Of a stretch of DNA of 64,000 bases, positions 44,591 through 55,559 are shown in pieces. This DNA comes from Gambelia wislizenii. Lineage: Eukaryota; Chordata; Lepidosauria; Squamata; Crotaphytidae. Position 1 is the first letter of the stretch, and every line of letters starts with the position of its first letter. A program made the position numbers and the translations under genes. The DNA is taken from assembly GCA_030847615.1 (NCBI GenBank), contig JAUMIR010000001.1, forward strand, positions 447,322,687 through 447,386,686, in the 5' to 3' direction. The notes beneath the pieces were generated by a model that did no database searches, was not told the origin of the DNA, and worked only from the letters and a program-made list of their open reading frames with translations.

Positions 44591-45484
44591 GCAGTCGAAT
44601 TGTGAAACTGAAAAGAGTGTGCTGGTATAGCATTCTTCAGCAATCACTGGAGACTGCTACACTATTATAGCTGGCCTTCCTGATTCCAAGCTTACTGAAT
44701 GCTTCCCAGCCAGTTGTTTCACAGGCTGTTTCCCCTTCTGACAGAGGATAAACCAGGGGGTTTACTACATGATGGGAAAAATTCCTCAAACAATTCGAGG
44801 AGAATGCCCTTGGTCCTCACGGAGCCAGGGCAAGATTCGCCATATTCAGAAGGAGGGGGGGGCTGAAAACTCCAACTTGATCGTGGTAACAGCTTTCACT
44901 GTTTCTTGCGATCCTTTTTTAAAAATGTGTGAAAAAGCATGCAATTGGGCGTCTGTACAACCAATTCAAAAAGGGGGCACACAGCAGAGCTTAAAGCTGA
45001 TTGAGCAGACCTCAGAGGAGGCGGGCTCAAAAGGGAAGGGTTGCAGTGTGGGAGCTGCCATTTTTGTTCTTTCGACCGACTGAACAAGCGTGTGCAAGAT
45101 CGTTCAGCCGGCAGAGCAAAGGCTCTTTTTAGCGGAAAATAGTTCTTCCACACCTATCATTGTGTTTTTTTTTAAAAAAAAGGGGGGGGGGACAAGAGAG
45201 ATTTTCCACAGTCAATCACTTGCGACCACCATCTATTCTTGGAGGGGGGGGTGGCAGGCATGCTCCATGTCAACTACATATTCAGGTAATTTTCCTGTCA
45301 CCTATCTTGCGAATGCATTGTGGGCACAAATGGGCACTGCAGTGATAGGGAGGTAAGACAATATTTTTTGGTATAAGTTCTCCTGTCTAGCTGAGCCCCA
45401 GGACTTTCCCTGCCAAATTGGGATACTTGGAGTACATGACATCCTGAATCACCCCCCCCCCTGGAGTCCTTGGGAGATCCCTGA
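44591..45484. other. Unassigned stretch
   Basis: About 900 bases with long poly-G and poly-A runs (about 45170-45191 and 45243-45251) and no supported gene. It may contain an unrecognised MITE. Confidence 0.4.
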
Positions 45485-45756
45485 GGTTGATGTTGTTTTT
45501 TATTTTATTTATTTTAGTTATTTAGTTATTTATACCCCACTCTTTAGCCACAAGGCTATCAGAGCGGCTTACAAATTGGTTTAAGCAATAGCTATTTACA
45601 CATCTACACTGAACTAAGCAGTTTCCAATGTGTGTTAGCTAATTGCCCCCACAAGCCGGGTACTCTTTTTACCGACCTACGAAAGGATGGAAGGCTGAGT
45701 GAACCTTGGAACCTGCTGGAATCGAACTTGCAATGTGGTGACTTGCAGTACTGGCA
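45485..45756 (-). mobile_element. SINE II, tRNA head partly lost
   Basis: The same series as 16676-16951 in the same orientation: TATACCCCACTCTTTAGCC, AAGGCTATCAGAGCGGCTTA, AATAGCTATTTACACATCTA, GGAACCTGCTGGAATCGAAC (B box) and GACTTGCAGTACTGGCA. It stops within the tRNA-like head. Confidence 0.85.
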
Positions 45757-46589
45757 CACTGAAGGAAAATAACTAGATACATCTCTGCTAGTTGCCTGCT
45801 CTCCACTGACATGGAACTGGCTATCGGAGCGGGGGGGGGGAGGACGGGCTGCCATACTGAAAGGTGGGCTTGGGGGACAGTTTTTGCTTGTTGCACAGTC
45901 AGAACAAATTCTCTGTGAAGACCAAAAGGTGACTTACATCTTTGTACCTCACAAAGAGCCCATGGCCCTTTATGATTGTTACTCAGGAGATATAGTTAAA
46001 ATGCTAAAGTGCTTTAGCAATATTAAATGATTTAGGCATTAGGATCATTTTTGTTTTAGTACTGACATTCCTCTTTTTATTGCTTGATCTCTGTTGAATC
46101 TGTGTCCTCAAAACAATCACTGTGTTTTACTGGCAGCAGCCCTTTTAGCTAGTTCCAGAATAATACAGACAGATTGCAAAGTAGAGAAATATTTCATTTT
46201 GGAAAATACTGGGTTAATGTAAACTGACCTAGGGACTAAGAATGAAAATCCTTGATAATGCTGGGAGTTCCCATCGAATACTTCAGGATGAAGACAACGT
46301 CATGTGGATCTCTAAAATAAAACCAGTTTTTACAGAAACAAAATCTGTGACTCTCAGAGATTTTCTTCCTATCCGGAAGGACTTTGACAGTCTCTCACCT
46401 TGATCTTGAGCAGATTCAAGTAACGTTGATGCTATGAATGCTTCAAAAGAAATAATCTTCAATCTTTATCTCTTTCAACCATGTCAGAAAAATCACTGAG
46501 GCTGGGGCTCAGTTCTCCTCTGTAACTGTGGGTGCATCAAGACTGATTGAAAAGTCCCCAATTTTGTTCTTTACAATTTTATACTGGGT
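45757..46589. other. Unassigned stretch
   Basis: About 830 bases of AT-rich sequence without a recognised repeat, exon or RNA gene. Confidence 0.4.
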
Positions 46590-46715
46590 TGAAGGAACTA
46601 GCAAAACCACCTCTGAGTATTCGTTTCCTAAGAAAACTGTATGGAATTCATGTGGTCACCATAAGTCAACAGGCAACTTGAAAGCACACACACACACACA
46701 CACACACACAAAACC
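46590..46715 (+). mobile_element. 5S-type SINE, 3' tail with CA repeat
   Basis: CAAAACCACCTCTGAGTATT, CCTAAGAAAACTGTATGGAA and CACCATAAGTCAACAGGCAA then CTTGAAAGCACACACA match the 3' part of the 5S SINE at 14606-14847. The 5S-like head is missing. The tail has grown into a CA repeat at 46686-46711. Confidence 0.7.
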
Positions 46716-47044
46716 AACCTGGGAAGCTAGTACAAAAAGTCTCTGAATCATACTGGGAGATTACAGAAAATATTCAGGGATAAGCAAATGTGTATGGACC
46801 CCCCAAAACAACACAGGAAAGAACAGGAACAAAATCTTGGACTTTCTAGTTTTTTAAATCTATCTAGATGTGCCCCATATATGTTTTGCTAACATTTTTT
46901 GTGGAAAGAGAAGTCTTTAGGGATTTCAGTACCTTTGGAAGGAGGTCAGTGGTAAGGCTCATGGAGTTTTATATTATTTGAGCTTACAAGTACATTTGTT
47001 GGGCATAAGTATTTATTTGTTACATAAAAACTTCCTTTTATACC
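46716..47044. other. Unassigned stretch
   Basis: About 330 bases with no recognised feature. Confidence 0.4.
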
Positions 47045-47232
47045 AAAAACCTAAAAGCAGCATATGTGGCTTCCCTCTTCTCCACCTCACAACAACCCTG
47101 TGAAGCATGTCAGGCTGAGAGAGGGAGATTGATTGGCCCAAGGTCATCCAGTGAGTGCCATGCTTCAGGGAAGACCAGACCCGGGATCTCCCAAGTCCTA
47201 GGCCAATACTCTAACTGCTACATCTTTCCAAA
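47045..47232 (-). mobile_element. MIR-like/CORE-type SINE fragment
   Basis: The plus strand shows CTCACAACAACCCTGTGAAG, GGCCCAAGGTCATCCAGTGA, GACCCGGGATCTCCCAAGTC and ACTCTAACTGCTACATC. On the minus strand these would be a tRNA-like head with B box, a CORE-like middle and an L2-like tail. The match is to the general MIR/CORE-SINE pattern, not to a named family. Confidence 0.6.
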
Positions 47233-47749
47233 TCTCTAACCACAGGATGTAGTCTTCCCCACTATAGGTGTTCAATTGTTCTCTCTGCACAACGGAGGGT
47301 CTTCATGAGAGACGTTTTAAGACTCCCTAGAAATGGAAGGCAAAAAAAGCATTCCCAAATGGTTATATTTTCAGGCCACCCAGAAAATTGAGATTTGATA
47401 TATGCATGGTACAAAGGCTATTTAGGTATTCTGCGCTGTCGCCAAAATAAATATGTAAAGAGGAGGAGTACACTAGACCTGTCCCTCTGTCACTGCTCTC
47501 CATGGAGAGAGTGACAATCTAAAGAGCAGAGCCCCTATTGTGGATGGAGGCTCTCCCTCCAAACTGGAACCCTGGGTTCTAGATCATGTGGAGAGCTCTG
47601 ATTCCAGCTATCTTTACAAATGCCTGTCAAGGGCTTATAACACACAGAAATCCAATGGCAAGTCCTAAACAGAGCAAGCCCTTTGAATCAGTAGAATTAA
47701 CATGTTAACTTGCCAAGTCCCTATTTATTCTAGTCTATTTAGGGCTGTC
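47233..47749. other. Unassigned stretch
   Basis: About 520 bases with no recognised repeat or gene. Confidence 0.4.
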
Positions 47750-47962
47750 ACGGAGCCAGCAAGGTGTAGTGATTTGAGTGCTGGATTACAACTCTGGAAA
47801 CCAGGGTTCGAATCCCCGCTCAGCCATGGAAACCCACTCTTTCAGCCTCAGAGAAAGGCAAAGACAAATCCCCTCTGAACAAATCTTGACTAGAAAGCCG
47901 CATGATAGGTTCACCTTAGGGTTGCTACAAGTTGGAAACAACTTGAAGACACACAACAAGAA
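47750..47962 (+). mobile_element. tRNA-derived SINE I
   Basis: GGTGTAGTGATTTGAGTGCT (A-box area), CAGGGTTCGAATCCCCGCTC (B box, perfectly kept), TTTCAGCCTCAGAGAAAGGC, TCTGAACAAATCTTGAC and AACTTGAAGACACACAACAA. A short deletion has removed the TGGGTGACCTTGGGCAAG part. It lies on the plus strand, 47.8 kb. Confidence 0.85.
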
Positions 47963-48784
47963 GTTAGTGTCAGGTTTCAGGGCTTGGAAGCTCTTCCCTA
48001 GTCCTCATGATGCGGAGGAAGAATCTTAGGGCAAGAGCAGCACCTTGAAAAGTGTGTATGTATATGTATTATCATCTCTTATATTTGTTCTTTTATTTGA
48101 ATGGCACGCACTGTGCAATTGTAGTTTATGTTTAATGTACAATGTTTAACAACATTACCAGGGCTCAACCCTGTGACATAACAAGGAATTATCCTTAGTC
48201 TTAGGTTGTGACCCTGAAATTGTAGGGGCTGAGATAGTCCTTACCTGGCAATCCTAGATATGGGTACATAGCTGGATGTGATGCAGCTCTCAACCCCACT
48301 GCCTCCCAGCCACTAAATGGCTGTGGGGGAGAGACCCACAGGAGACAGGTGAGTTCTCCATGTGGTGAGAGCAAGATGGGGTACAGTTCCATCTGCCACA
48401 ACCTTTAGGGTTCCCAGATCTCAGGGCCTGGCCTCTTTTCTCCAGTCCTCAAGGCAGAGGAAGATTCTTGAGGTGACAATACTGGCTTGACAATTACATA
48501 CACGTGTATGTTCTTGGATCATTGTTGCCACAAGCTGCTTTGAGCAGCTGCTGTAGAATGTTCGGAGCAGACCTTGGAAAAGTTTATTTGGCTAGACTAC
48601 AACTCCCATGTGTTCTTAAAAGCAGTACTTGGGTATCACTTTCGGGGTTTTATGGAGCCAACTATAATTGAATGTGGCAAATACAATCTCAGTTCAAGTC
48701 CCAATATATACTTTAGCAACAATAGCACAAATTATATATTACATTTGACACATGTTCTGTCCCAAAAGTTCAATCCATCCAAGG
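47963..48784. repeat. Region with a degenerate duplicated segment
   Basis: Two related segments lie 430 bases apart: 47974-48072 (CAGGGCTTGGAAGCTC, CTAGTCCTCATGATGCGGAG, AAGAATCTTAGGGC) and 48408-48530 (CAGGGCCTGGCCTCTT, CCAGTCCTCAAGGCAGAGGA, AGATTCTTGAGG). A third weak echo is at 49987-50045. They look like fragments of an unassigned interspersed repeat. Confidence 0.4.
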
Positions 48785-49185
48785 AAGTGCCAGGGCAGCA
48801 TTACTGTCAAACTGTCCCAGTTTTGCAGGGACAGTCTCAATTAATCCTTTGTCATCCCACTTTTTCAGCTGCTTTTAAAATGTCCCAGCTTCTCTCTCCT
48901 CCTCCCCCACTTTCCCCCATTCTTCTCAGGTTACTTCAATTGCTGCAAACTGAGTTTAAAATGCAAAAGTAATTTGCACTCAATTAACTCAGCAGGGGAA
49001 GAGAGGAGGAGAGAGGGTGGGATCTTGCATTTCCCAGTAGGCTCAAGCAAAAGCAAACTGCGGCATCCTCTCCTAGTTTGTGTGTTCTTCTTCATTAATA
49101 ACATTTGCCATCTTGACCACACTTTGACATAGCTTGACCATGCATATCCTGGTTTTAATCTGTGGAAATATTGGAGGGTATGGTG
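48785..49185 (-). mobile_element. 'CAGGACACATGTGCC' family MITE, copy 2
   Basis: Reverse of 44225-44590: the plus strand reads TTAATCCTTTGTCATCCCAC, AGCTGCTTTTAAAATGTCCC, TTTGCACTCAATTAACTCAG, CTCCTAGTTTGTGTGTTCTT, TTCATTAATAACATTTGCCA and CATATCCTGGTTTTAATCTG, ending GGAGGGTATGG. The GGAGGGTATG end is a good terminus and matches the ATACCCTCC left end of the copies at 53909 and 58046. Confidence 0.7.
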
Positions 49186-49461
49186 CCGGACTTGATTGCA
49201 GGACTTTTCTACCTGTGCTACTCAGTAGAGTTGCAACATTTGGTTGCAAGATTTAAAAAATGCAAAATAGATGCAAATGCAATATAGAAATTCCACTACA
49301 AAGAATTCACCCCTTTCTTCCCCTATAAATAAATATCTGAAAATACCACTACCTTATCCAAGGTGAAAAGGTCTTCTCCTCAGCCCAGGCAATTGCAGCT
49401 CATCCCCAGTTCTAGCTCCAGTTCCAAATCTCCCTCTCTTTCTGAACTCAGCCAGCAAATA
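49186..49461. other. Unassigned spacer
   Basis: No recognised feature. Confidence 0.4.
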
Positions 49462-49686
49462 CAGTGGGCCCTCTGGATCCATGGGGATTTAGTTCTGGGA
49501 CACCACCACCCCGTGTATGACCAAAAATGTGGATGATGGCATCCCATAGCACTAAATGGCAGCAACGTGTGCACAGACAATCAGTGTGTCAGCATTCATG
49601 TCACTGCCACTTTAAGCATAGGATGCGGTGATCCATGGTTGCTTGAAATCATGGATCCAGAGCCTGTGGATCATGAGGTCCCACTG
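49462..49686. mobile_element. TcMar-like MITE, TA target duplication
   Basis: Ends CAGTGGGCCCTCTGGATCC and GGATCATGAGGTCCCACTG, with TA on each side (49460-49461 and 49687-49688). 225 bp and no ORF. The 'CAGT...ACTG' ends and TA duplication are the signature of Tc1/mariner, probably Tigger-type. Confidence 0.8.
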
Positions 49687-50318
49687 TACAGCCCCTTCCT
49701 TAGGATTTTTACACCGGTTGGGCCAAGACAATAATTCCCAGAGGTTGCATGTGCAAAGTTGTGCAAACAAAGGATGCAAACAAAAGGTGTGAGTTTTTTC
49801 ATGAAAAAAAGCACAGAAAACGTGATTTCTAATCAGAGAAGTATATTTACATTTGCTAGACTTGGTGTTTAGCATTTGAATTATGTGCTCTGAGCAACTA
49901 TGGCTGGTGCTTAATGTATTATGATTAACTACTTCAATGTATTTATTATCATTTGTTATGATTAAATACATCAACTGTGAGTGTCCCTAGTTCCCAGGTT
50001 TGGCCCTGAAATGCCAGGGCCTGGGGTTCTGGTCTGGCAACCCTAGTTGGGAATAACAACTGTATTTCAGCCACTGACTACTGGAAATCTGTAAACTATA
50101 CTCTTTTTTTTTTTTTAACAATTAGCAGTCAAGAGCTGGGGAATGAATTTCACCTCATAAGAGAGGTTAGTATTCTAGCACAGAAGGCAGCAAGCCACAC
50201 ATGAAAAACTAGGAAGTCCATTGCTTCATCAGGCTTAGGCCTGGGGAAAAGGGTCTTCCAGATATTGCAATGTATATAGGTCTGTTCTTGTTTAATGCAA
50301 GTCTCATTAACTCATCTA
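49687..50318. other. Unassigned stretch
   Basis: AT-rich sequence without a supported gene. A poly-T run is at about 50105-50116. Confidence 0.4.
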
Positions 50319-50543
50319 CAGTCAGCTCTCTATCCACAGATTTGGCATCCACAGATTCTACCATACACAGGTTGAAAATGTTGAAAAAAATTCCAAGAAG
50401 CAAACTTTGATTTTGCCATTTTTTTATATAAGGGATACCATTTTACTATGCAACTGTATATAATGGGACTTGAGCATCCATGGATTTTTGTATTCACAAG
50501 GGGTCCTGGAACTAAACTCCAGCGGATTACTAAGGGTCTACTG
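50319..50543. mobile_element. Tigger-like MITE, TA target duplication
   Basis: TA flanks both ends (50317-50318 and 50544-50545). It starts CAGTCAGCTCTCTATCCACA and ends AAGGGTCTACTG. The interior (GAAAATGTTGAAAAAAATTC, TTTGATTTTGCCA, TTTATATAAGGGATACCATT, GGGACTTGAGCATCCATGG) has the same blocks as 27008-27406. 225 bp, no ORF. Confidence 0.85.
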
Positions 50544-51404
50544 TATGTGTGTACATTACAACATATTTAAATCTTTGGCCTAAATCCAACTGTCAGTCCT
50601 AACTAGAGGAAACCCATTAAATTAATGCAATATACATGAGTGTTGGCTTACCAAGTTCTCATTGATTCCATGGTTCTATTCTTGTTGGGACTAATAACTA
50701 GATTTAGGCCTGTAAATTGAAACAGAAAATTACAAAACCTTTTCTTGTAAGCATCCATAGAGGGCTTATAAAGACAGGATCACTTGCTTACTGCGTTCCC
50801 TCTGGACTCTTTCAAACTATACAATTATAGCACTACGATTCCACTTGGACTGCCAAGGTTGCATCCTCTGGAATCCTGAGTATTGTAATTTGGTGAGGCA
50901 CTATAACTCTCTGGCTGAGAATTCTAAATGTCTCTTTCTGAACAGCAGATCCCAGGATTCTATAGGATGGAAACATATCAGTTAAAGTAGAATCATAGTG
51001 TTATATTTGTGCAGTGGGAAAAGGCCCTCACTGCTGACAAAAGACATTGTTGTTGTTACAGGATTTCTTTATATTCACATGGTATGCCTTTATATTCACA
51101 AGGGGGTGTCTTTCAGGAGGTGTATGTGGCATTGGGTTGAAGGGCAGTTGTTGTTCCCTTTCATTCACAACAGCAGCTTCTCCTTTGGCACTGCTCTACC
51201 TGTGTCCCCAGATGAAAGGAAGACTCAGGACACTTGCACATGTGAAAGAAAATATGTCTGCTTCTTGCATAAACATGCATGAATTAGACCATGTGTTCTT
51301 GGCGTCTCTCTTTTTCCCTCTCTCTCCTTCTCTCTCTCTCAGAAACAAACACACCATATACAGAGAGAGGAGTGAGAGACAGGAATATATCCCTGTATGA
51401 AACA
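50544..51404. other. Spacer holding a foldback MITE at about 50806-51030
   Basis: About 50806-51030 contains TATAGCACTACGATTCCACT and AAAGTAGAATCATAGTGTTA as inverted partners, with the GAATCCTGAGTATTGTAATT / CAGATCCCAGGATTCTATAG pair inside: the same family as 13845-14058. Ends read GGACTCTTTC and GGGAAAAGGCCC. The rest has CT-rich simple sequence (51313-51341) and no gene. Confidence 0.55.
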
Positions 51405-52228
51405 TTGTGCATGTTCTCAAATGTGTCCAAATAACCATCTGGAACATGTCCACAGGAGGGTGGCCAAAATGGTGGGAGGTCTGGAAGCCATGCCCTATGA
51501 AGAACTGCTTAGGGAGCTAGGTATGTTTACCTTGGGGGAGAGAAGGTTAAGACGGGACATGATAGCCATTTTTAAATATTTGAAGGGATGTCATATTGAG
51601 GATGGAGCAAGCTTGTTTTTTGCTGCTCCAGAGACTAGGACCTTGAGTAATGGACTCAGGAGATTTTCAGACACGGAAAAATCGTCCCTTGCCGCGCGAG
51701 CAGCCTCCCGAAACTGCTGCGCGGCAAGGGTCTTTTTCGGACCGCGCTGTGCCTGTTGCGAAGCCGTCCGTGTCACTTCCGTGAAGCTTGGGACGGCTCC
51801 GCGTCATATTTCAATCACGGGCAGCCTCCGTGCTTGAAATATGACGCGGAGCCGTCCCAAGCTTCACGGAAGTGACACGGACGGCTTCGCAACAGGCACA
51901 GCGCGGTCCGAAAAAGACCCTTGCCGCGCAGCAGTTTCGGGAGGCTGCTCGCGCGGCAAGGGACGATTTTTCCGTGTCTGAAAATCTCCTCAGACTACAG
52001 GAAAAGAGATTCCACCTAAATATTCGGAAGAGCTTCCTAACAGTAAAAGCTGTTCAGCTGTAGAATGCACTGCCTTGGAGAGTGGTGGAGTCTCCTTCTT
52101 TGGAGGTTTTTAAACAGAGGCTGGATGGCCATCTGTTGGGAATCCTTTGACTGTTTATTCCTGCAAGGCAGGGGGTTCGACTAGACAGCCCTTGTGATCT
52201 CTTCTAACTCTATGATTCTATGATCTGA
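51405..52228 (+). mobile_element. CR1 LINE, ORF2 end and 3' UTR, split by a palindromic element
   Basis: The frame before the insertion encodes HVHRRVAKMVGGLEAM, PYEELLRELGMFTLGERRLR and RDMIAIFKYLKG then EDGASLFFAAPETRTLSNGL, the C-terminus of CR1 reverse transcriptase. After the inserted element (51659-51989) the copy resumes with GACTACAGGAAAAGAGATTC, the GAATGCACTGCCTTGGAGAG block, GGCTGGATGGCCATCTGTTG and the ATTCTATGATC tail. The CR1 copy itself is 5' truncated. Confidence 0.9.
51659..51989. mobile_element. 331-bp element: perfect 156-bp inverted arms, TSD TCA
   Basis: The left arm 51659-51814 and the right arm 51834-51989 are exact reverse complements by my base-by-base comparison, around a 19-base centre that itself pairs (CACGG / CCGTG). 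Ends read GGAGATTTTCAGACACGG and its complement. TCA is duplicated (51656-51658 and 51990-51992). Each arm contains a further stem, CCCTTGCCGCGC / GCGCGGCAAGGG. It is strikingly GC- and CpG-rich in AT-rich surroundings. The mirrored short open frames in the arms are by-products of the palindrome. No transposase is encoded. Confidence 0.9.
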
Positions 52229-53908
52229 AATTAGCAATATGCATTGCTAACCAGAACAAAAACAAGCCTATCAGACATCTATTATTTTAAAAAGGAACGT
52301 CTGACCCCTTGCCTTCTTCCCCATAGAACTACTCTCTAAACCTCCTTTCAGAGCATAACAGTTCCTCCAAAGCACTATACCATTGTTAAATAAAACAGAA
52401 GAAAATATAAAATTGTTTTTAAAACATGTATATACTCTTTAAAAGACTACTGTATACATTAATCTGCAGTAGAGCAGTTAATAAAACACAGATTGAAATG
52501 AAACAATGTCTTCAGAGGGTTTTAATGATGGGACCACCCACATTTCCAGGGTCGATAAGTGCAATGCCACCACCCAAGTGCCCTGCCTCTGGTACCTAAT
52601 CAGTACCTAGCATCTTTCAACAGCAGGCTCTTCCAGAATTTAGAAAGGCCATTTGCTCACAGAAAAGTTGGAGTTCCAAAAGGCAGTGGTCATGGAATGG
52701 AGCAGAAGTTCCACAGCATGGCCTTTTGCACCACACATACATACGTCATCAAATTAGAGCTGTAGTAACAGTATACTTCCAAGTCCCATCCCAGGGAGAT
52801 TATCCAGGATTATAAAATTGGCATCAGGACAAGGGTAACATCTTTGCACAAACTGAAGCCTAAACACGGATCTCTGAACCCAATTGTAATTTAAAAAATA
52901 CTGAATAACTGTTCAGTGTTGCCTTTTCCAGGAGAGCAATGTAGCGGAGTTTCTGTTGAAGAAGGCAGCCAAAAGGAGTATTTGAAAGGGAGCTGATCCA
53001 AAAGTGCATGTGGACGTTGGCAGTATCGGCCACTAGCTGCAAACCCAAAAGTGTGATGATGAGGCAGAGAAGTGCTACTTCTATTTTTTGGCTGAGGGAG
53101 AGGTGGGCAAGTAGATACTCTTGGATAGAATATCAATTGCTTTTGATCTGAGACCTCCCCCTCTTAAATAAAAAAAAAAAAATTGCCAGCAATGAGCAGG
53201 GGAGGGAGAGAATCTTTAGTCTTTATTCATTGTTACCTTACAATGGGGATAGGAAATCATTATCAAGATACAGATGCTGAAACATATTGGCAACTGTCGA
53301 TATTAGCCAAGATCCTACCATGAGCAGATCCTACTTTGAGCAGACCTTAAACTGAGCAGCATAACACTCTACCCCTACAATTCAGTGATCCTTCTCTCTC
53401 CCCACAGCTGTCAGACAATGGGATGGGCCCCTGGTAGTAAGATACGCTAAACATACCCAACTCCCTAAGCAGAGCTAAACATACCCAGCTCCCTAAGCAG
53501 TTGAAGGGGACTTCTAAGAAATGTCAACCAGGACCCCTTGGTTAGTTGCTGCCAGCTTACATCCCATCAGTGGATATGTAACATCAGGATTTGTTTATTT
53601 ATTTATTTGCCCACCAAATCCATCACTTTAAATGTCTTTTCACTTATTTTCCATTATTTTTCAGAGGCTCCCACAAAGCACCCCACAATGCGGCAAAATG
53701 GCTAATAGTGCTCTCAGAGATTTGGAGGATGCTTTTGGCCATATGGAGGAAAAATTGCTCCATTCACCAAAAGAATTAGGAGTGTGGGTTGGGGGGGGGG
53801 ATGGCCATGTGGCCTCATGTAATTCACAGCTCATATTTTGCCCACTCTTGCCCTAGTTGGCTCCTCTGTGTAGGGAACACTGGGTTAAATAAACCTTTTG
53901 GTCTATGA
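52229..53908. other. Unassigned stretch
   Basis: About 1.7 kb with no supported gene. A small tandem duplication of AGCTAAACATACCCA with flanks lies at about 53445-53500. The rest is ordinary. Confidence 0.4.
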
Positions 53909-53927
53909 CATACCCTCCAACATGCCT

Positions 53928-54006
53928 GTTGTTGTGGTGTGCCTTCAAGTCATTTCTGGCTTATGGCAACCCGAAGGCGAACCTATCATGGGGTTTTCTT
54001 GGCAAG
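53928..54006 (-). mobile_element. SINE I 3'-tail fragment
   Basis: GTTGTTGTGGTGTGCCTTCA, AGTCATTTCTGGCTTATGGC and GGGGTTTTCTTGGCAAGA are the reversed end of SINE I. It stops abruptly at the junction with a piece of RTE-like LINE. Confidence 0.75.
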
Positions 54007-54107
54007 ACTATTTTTGGGAGGCGATGGTCCTCCATCCTAGAAACGTGCCCTGCCCAGCTCAGCTGTGTTCTCTATATCATGGCCTCAATGCTGGTGATCC
54101 CTGCTAG
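54007..54107 (-). mobile_element. About 100-bp RTE-like LINE fragment fused to a SINE
   Basis: CTATTTTTGGGAGGCGATGG, TCCTCCATCCTAGAAACGTG and GGCCTCAATGCTGGTGATCC match the C-terminal coding region of copies A (about 7820-7920) and B (about 33020-33122). Both ends are broken within coding sequence, so this is not a standard 5'-truncated insertion. Confidence 0.8.
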
Positions 54108-54489
54108 TTTTTAATGCAGAAGAACATATAAGCTAGGAGAGGCTGGAGCAGGTTGATGTTGCCTAAATCAACTGGGAAGTGCATGATTCTTCCCCTTCTT
54201 CTCCTGCTTGAATTAACTCAGTGCAAACTATTTCTGCACTTTGCATTCAGATTGCAGCAAATCAAATAAGCTGGGGATGAAGGTGGCGAGTCGGGGGAGG
54301 GATGAGAATCTGGGATATTTTTAAAAAACAGAAGAAAAAGTGGGATGGTAGTAGATTAATTAGGACATTTGGGAGGTATGCTATTATATTCATGTCTGGT
54401 TGCTGAGGTCAGTGATGAAACTGTGACCAAGACCCAATCTGTCATGTCTTGATTGTAAAGAACATTTTGCCCAACACTGTTTTCCCCCC

Positions 54490-54748
54490 ATAAGTCCCAG
54501 GGCTTAAGCTAGACAGGAGAATTAATTGCAGACAATAGCACATTAACTCACCAACCCAGCAGCATTCATTTGTTTCCACGATGCATTTGCAAGATCGCTG
54601 GCATGGGAAGCTATCCATGTTTAAAGTTCACACGGAGCATGCCCACAAGTAAAGCTGGTGGCTGCAAGTGAATTACATGTGTTATTATTCTCCAAAAGCT
54701 CCCACCGTTTCCCTTCCCGCCTTGTTAAATCAGAGATTTGGAAGAATG

Positions 54749-54787
<39 letters not shown>

Positions 54788-54965
54788 CTTTGCCACTCAA
54801 AAATAGCCCACGATCACTTCTTCAAAATCAATAATGGCGGCTCTGGCCACTTCATTGCTGGCAAGCCCACCCGCGGGCATGTCCAACCAATTACGTTTTG
54901 ACTTCTAGGATGTGCCCCAATTCGAATTGGTTGTTCAAACAGGCTGAAATGTGCATTTCCACATA
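54490..54965. mobile_element. Unclassified repeat shared with 61060-61685
   Basis: GCAAGATCGCTGGCATGGGA, AGCATGCCCACAAGTAAAGC and GCTGCAAGTGAATTAC match, with changes, sequences at about 61142-61226. GTCCAACCAATTACG and CAGGCTGAAATGTGCATTTC match about 61450-61533. An AT dinucleotide run (54750-54785) interrupts it. The ends and class are not resolved. Confidence 0.5.
54750..54785. repeat. AT dinucleotide microsatellite
   Basis: Eighteen or so AT units in a row; self-complementary and prone to cruciform formation and length change. Confidence 0.9.
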
Positions 54966-55559
54966 TATATATTTTAAGAACTTCATGAGAAACAGCAAAG
55001 ACTTATTGTGCAGTACTTGGAGTTTTTCTCCCCTCCCCCCTTTTGATTATGGCAAATCCTCACAGGAGCTCACCTAAACAAAAGGAAAGCCACATTCCCT
55101 CGCATTCCCTGAGGATTTTTTTCATCATCTAAAGAACCTCCCAGATGCCTGAGTGCATGCTGTGGTCAGGTGGTGAAGTAAGTGAGGCTTTGGTTTGTGA
55201 AAGAGGAGAAGGGAGGTCCAGAAAGATTATCTCACAGTTAGAACTCGTTAATGAAAGAAATAAATTAGCCAAGCTCATTTTTCAGGGAATTCTTGTGTAA
55301 ACTGGAAATTTTCCAGTCTATGAGCCCTATGTAGAGCTAACCCATAAATCACAGCAAGCAGGTTGTCTGTATAGCAAGAGCTGCCTCCTTCAGAGATGGG
55401 GAGGGAAAGAACCCAGCATATGTTCATGAAGAAAAGAACTACAGGAGCAAAACGGGAAGACAAATACCTCCCTGGCTCACTGCTAGAGAAAGGAAAGAAC
55501 TGGCCTCAGGCAGAGCGGCAGACGCTGCTTCCAGAGTCCCTCCTCCTAAACCAGGGGAA
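54966..55559. other. Unassigned stretch
   Basis: About 600 bases with no recognised repeat, exon or RNA gene. Confidence 0.4.

Larger units (their letters stand above)
53909..54381 (+). mobile_element. 'CAGGACACATGTGCC' family MITE, copy 3, interrupted by SINE and LINE pieces
   Basis: The left end ATACCCTCCAACATG (53909-53923) is followed by foreign sequence up to about 54110. The family body then continues with GAACATATAAGCTAGGAGAG, GGCTGGAGCAGGTTGATGTT, CAAACTATTTCTGCACTTTG and TAGTAGATTAATTAGGACAT to GGGAGGTATG. The ends ATACCTCC / GGGAGGTAT are imperfect inverted repeats. Confidence 0.65.

Noticed and set aside
51659..51989. Assembly fold-back artefact for the palindrome
   Set aside because: A 3-bp target duplication and clean restoration of the CR1 host argue for a real insertion, though long reads would be final.
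51591..52063. Two identical open frames on opposite strands (starting MTRTASQQAQRGPKK)
   Set aside because: They are the same sequence read in the two arms of the palindrome; no codon or domain evidence for a protein.
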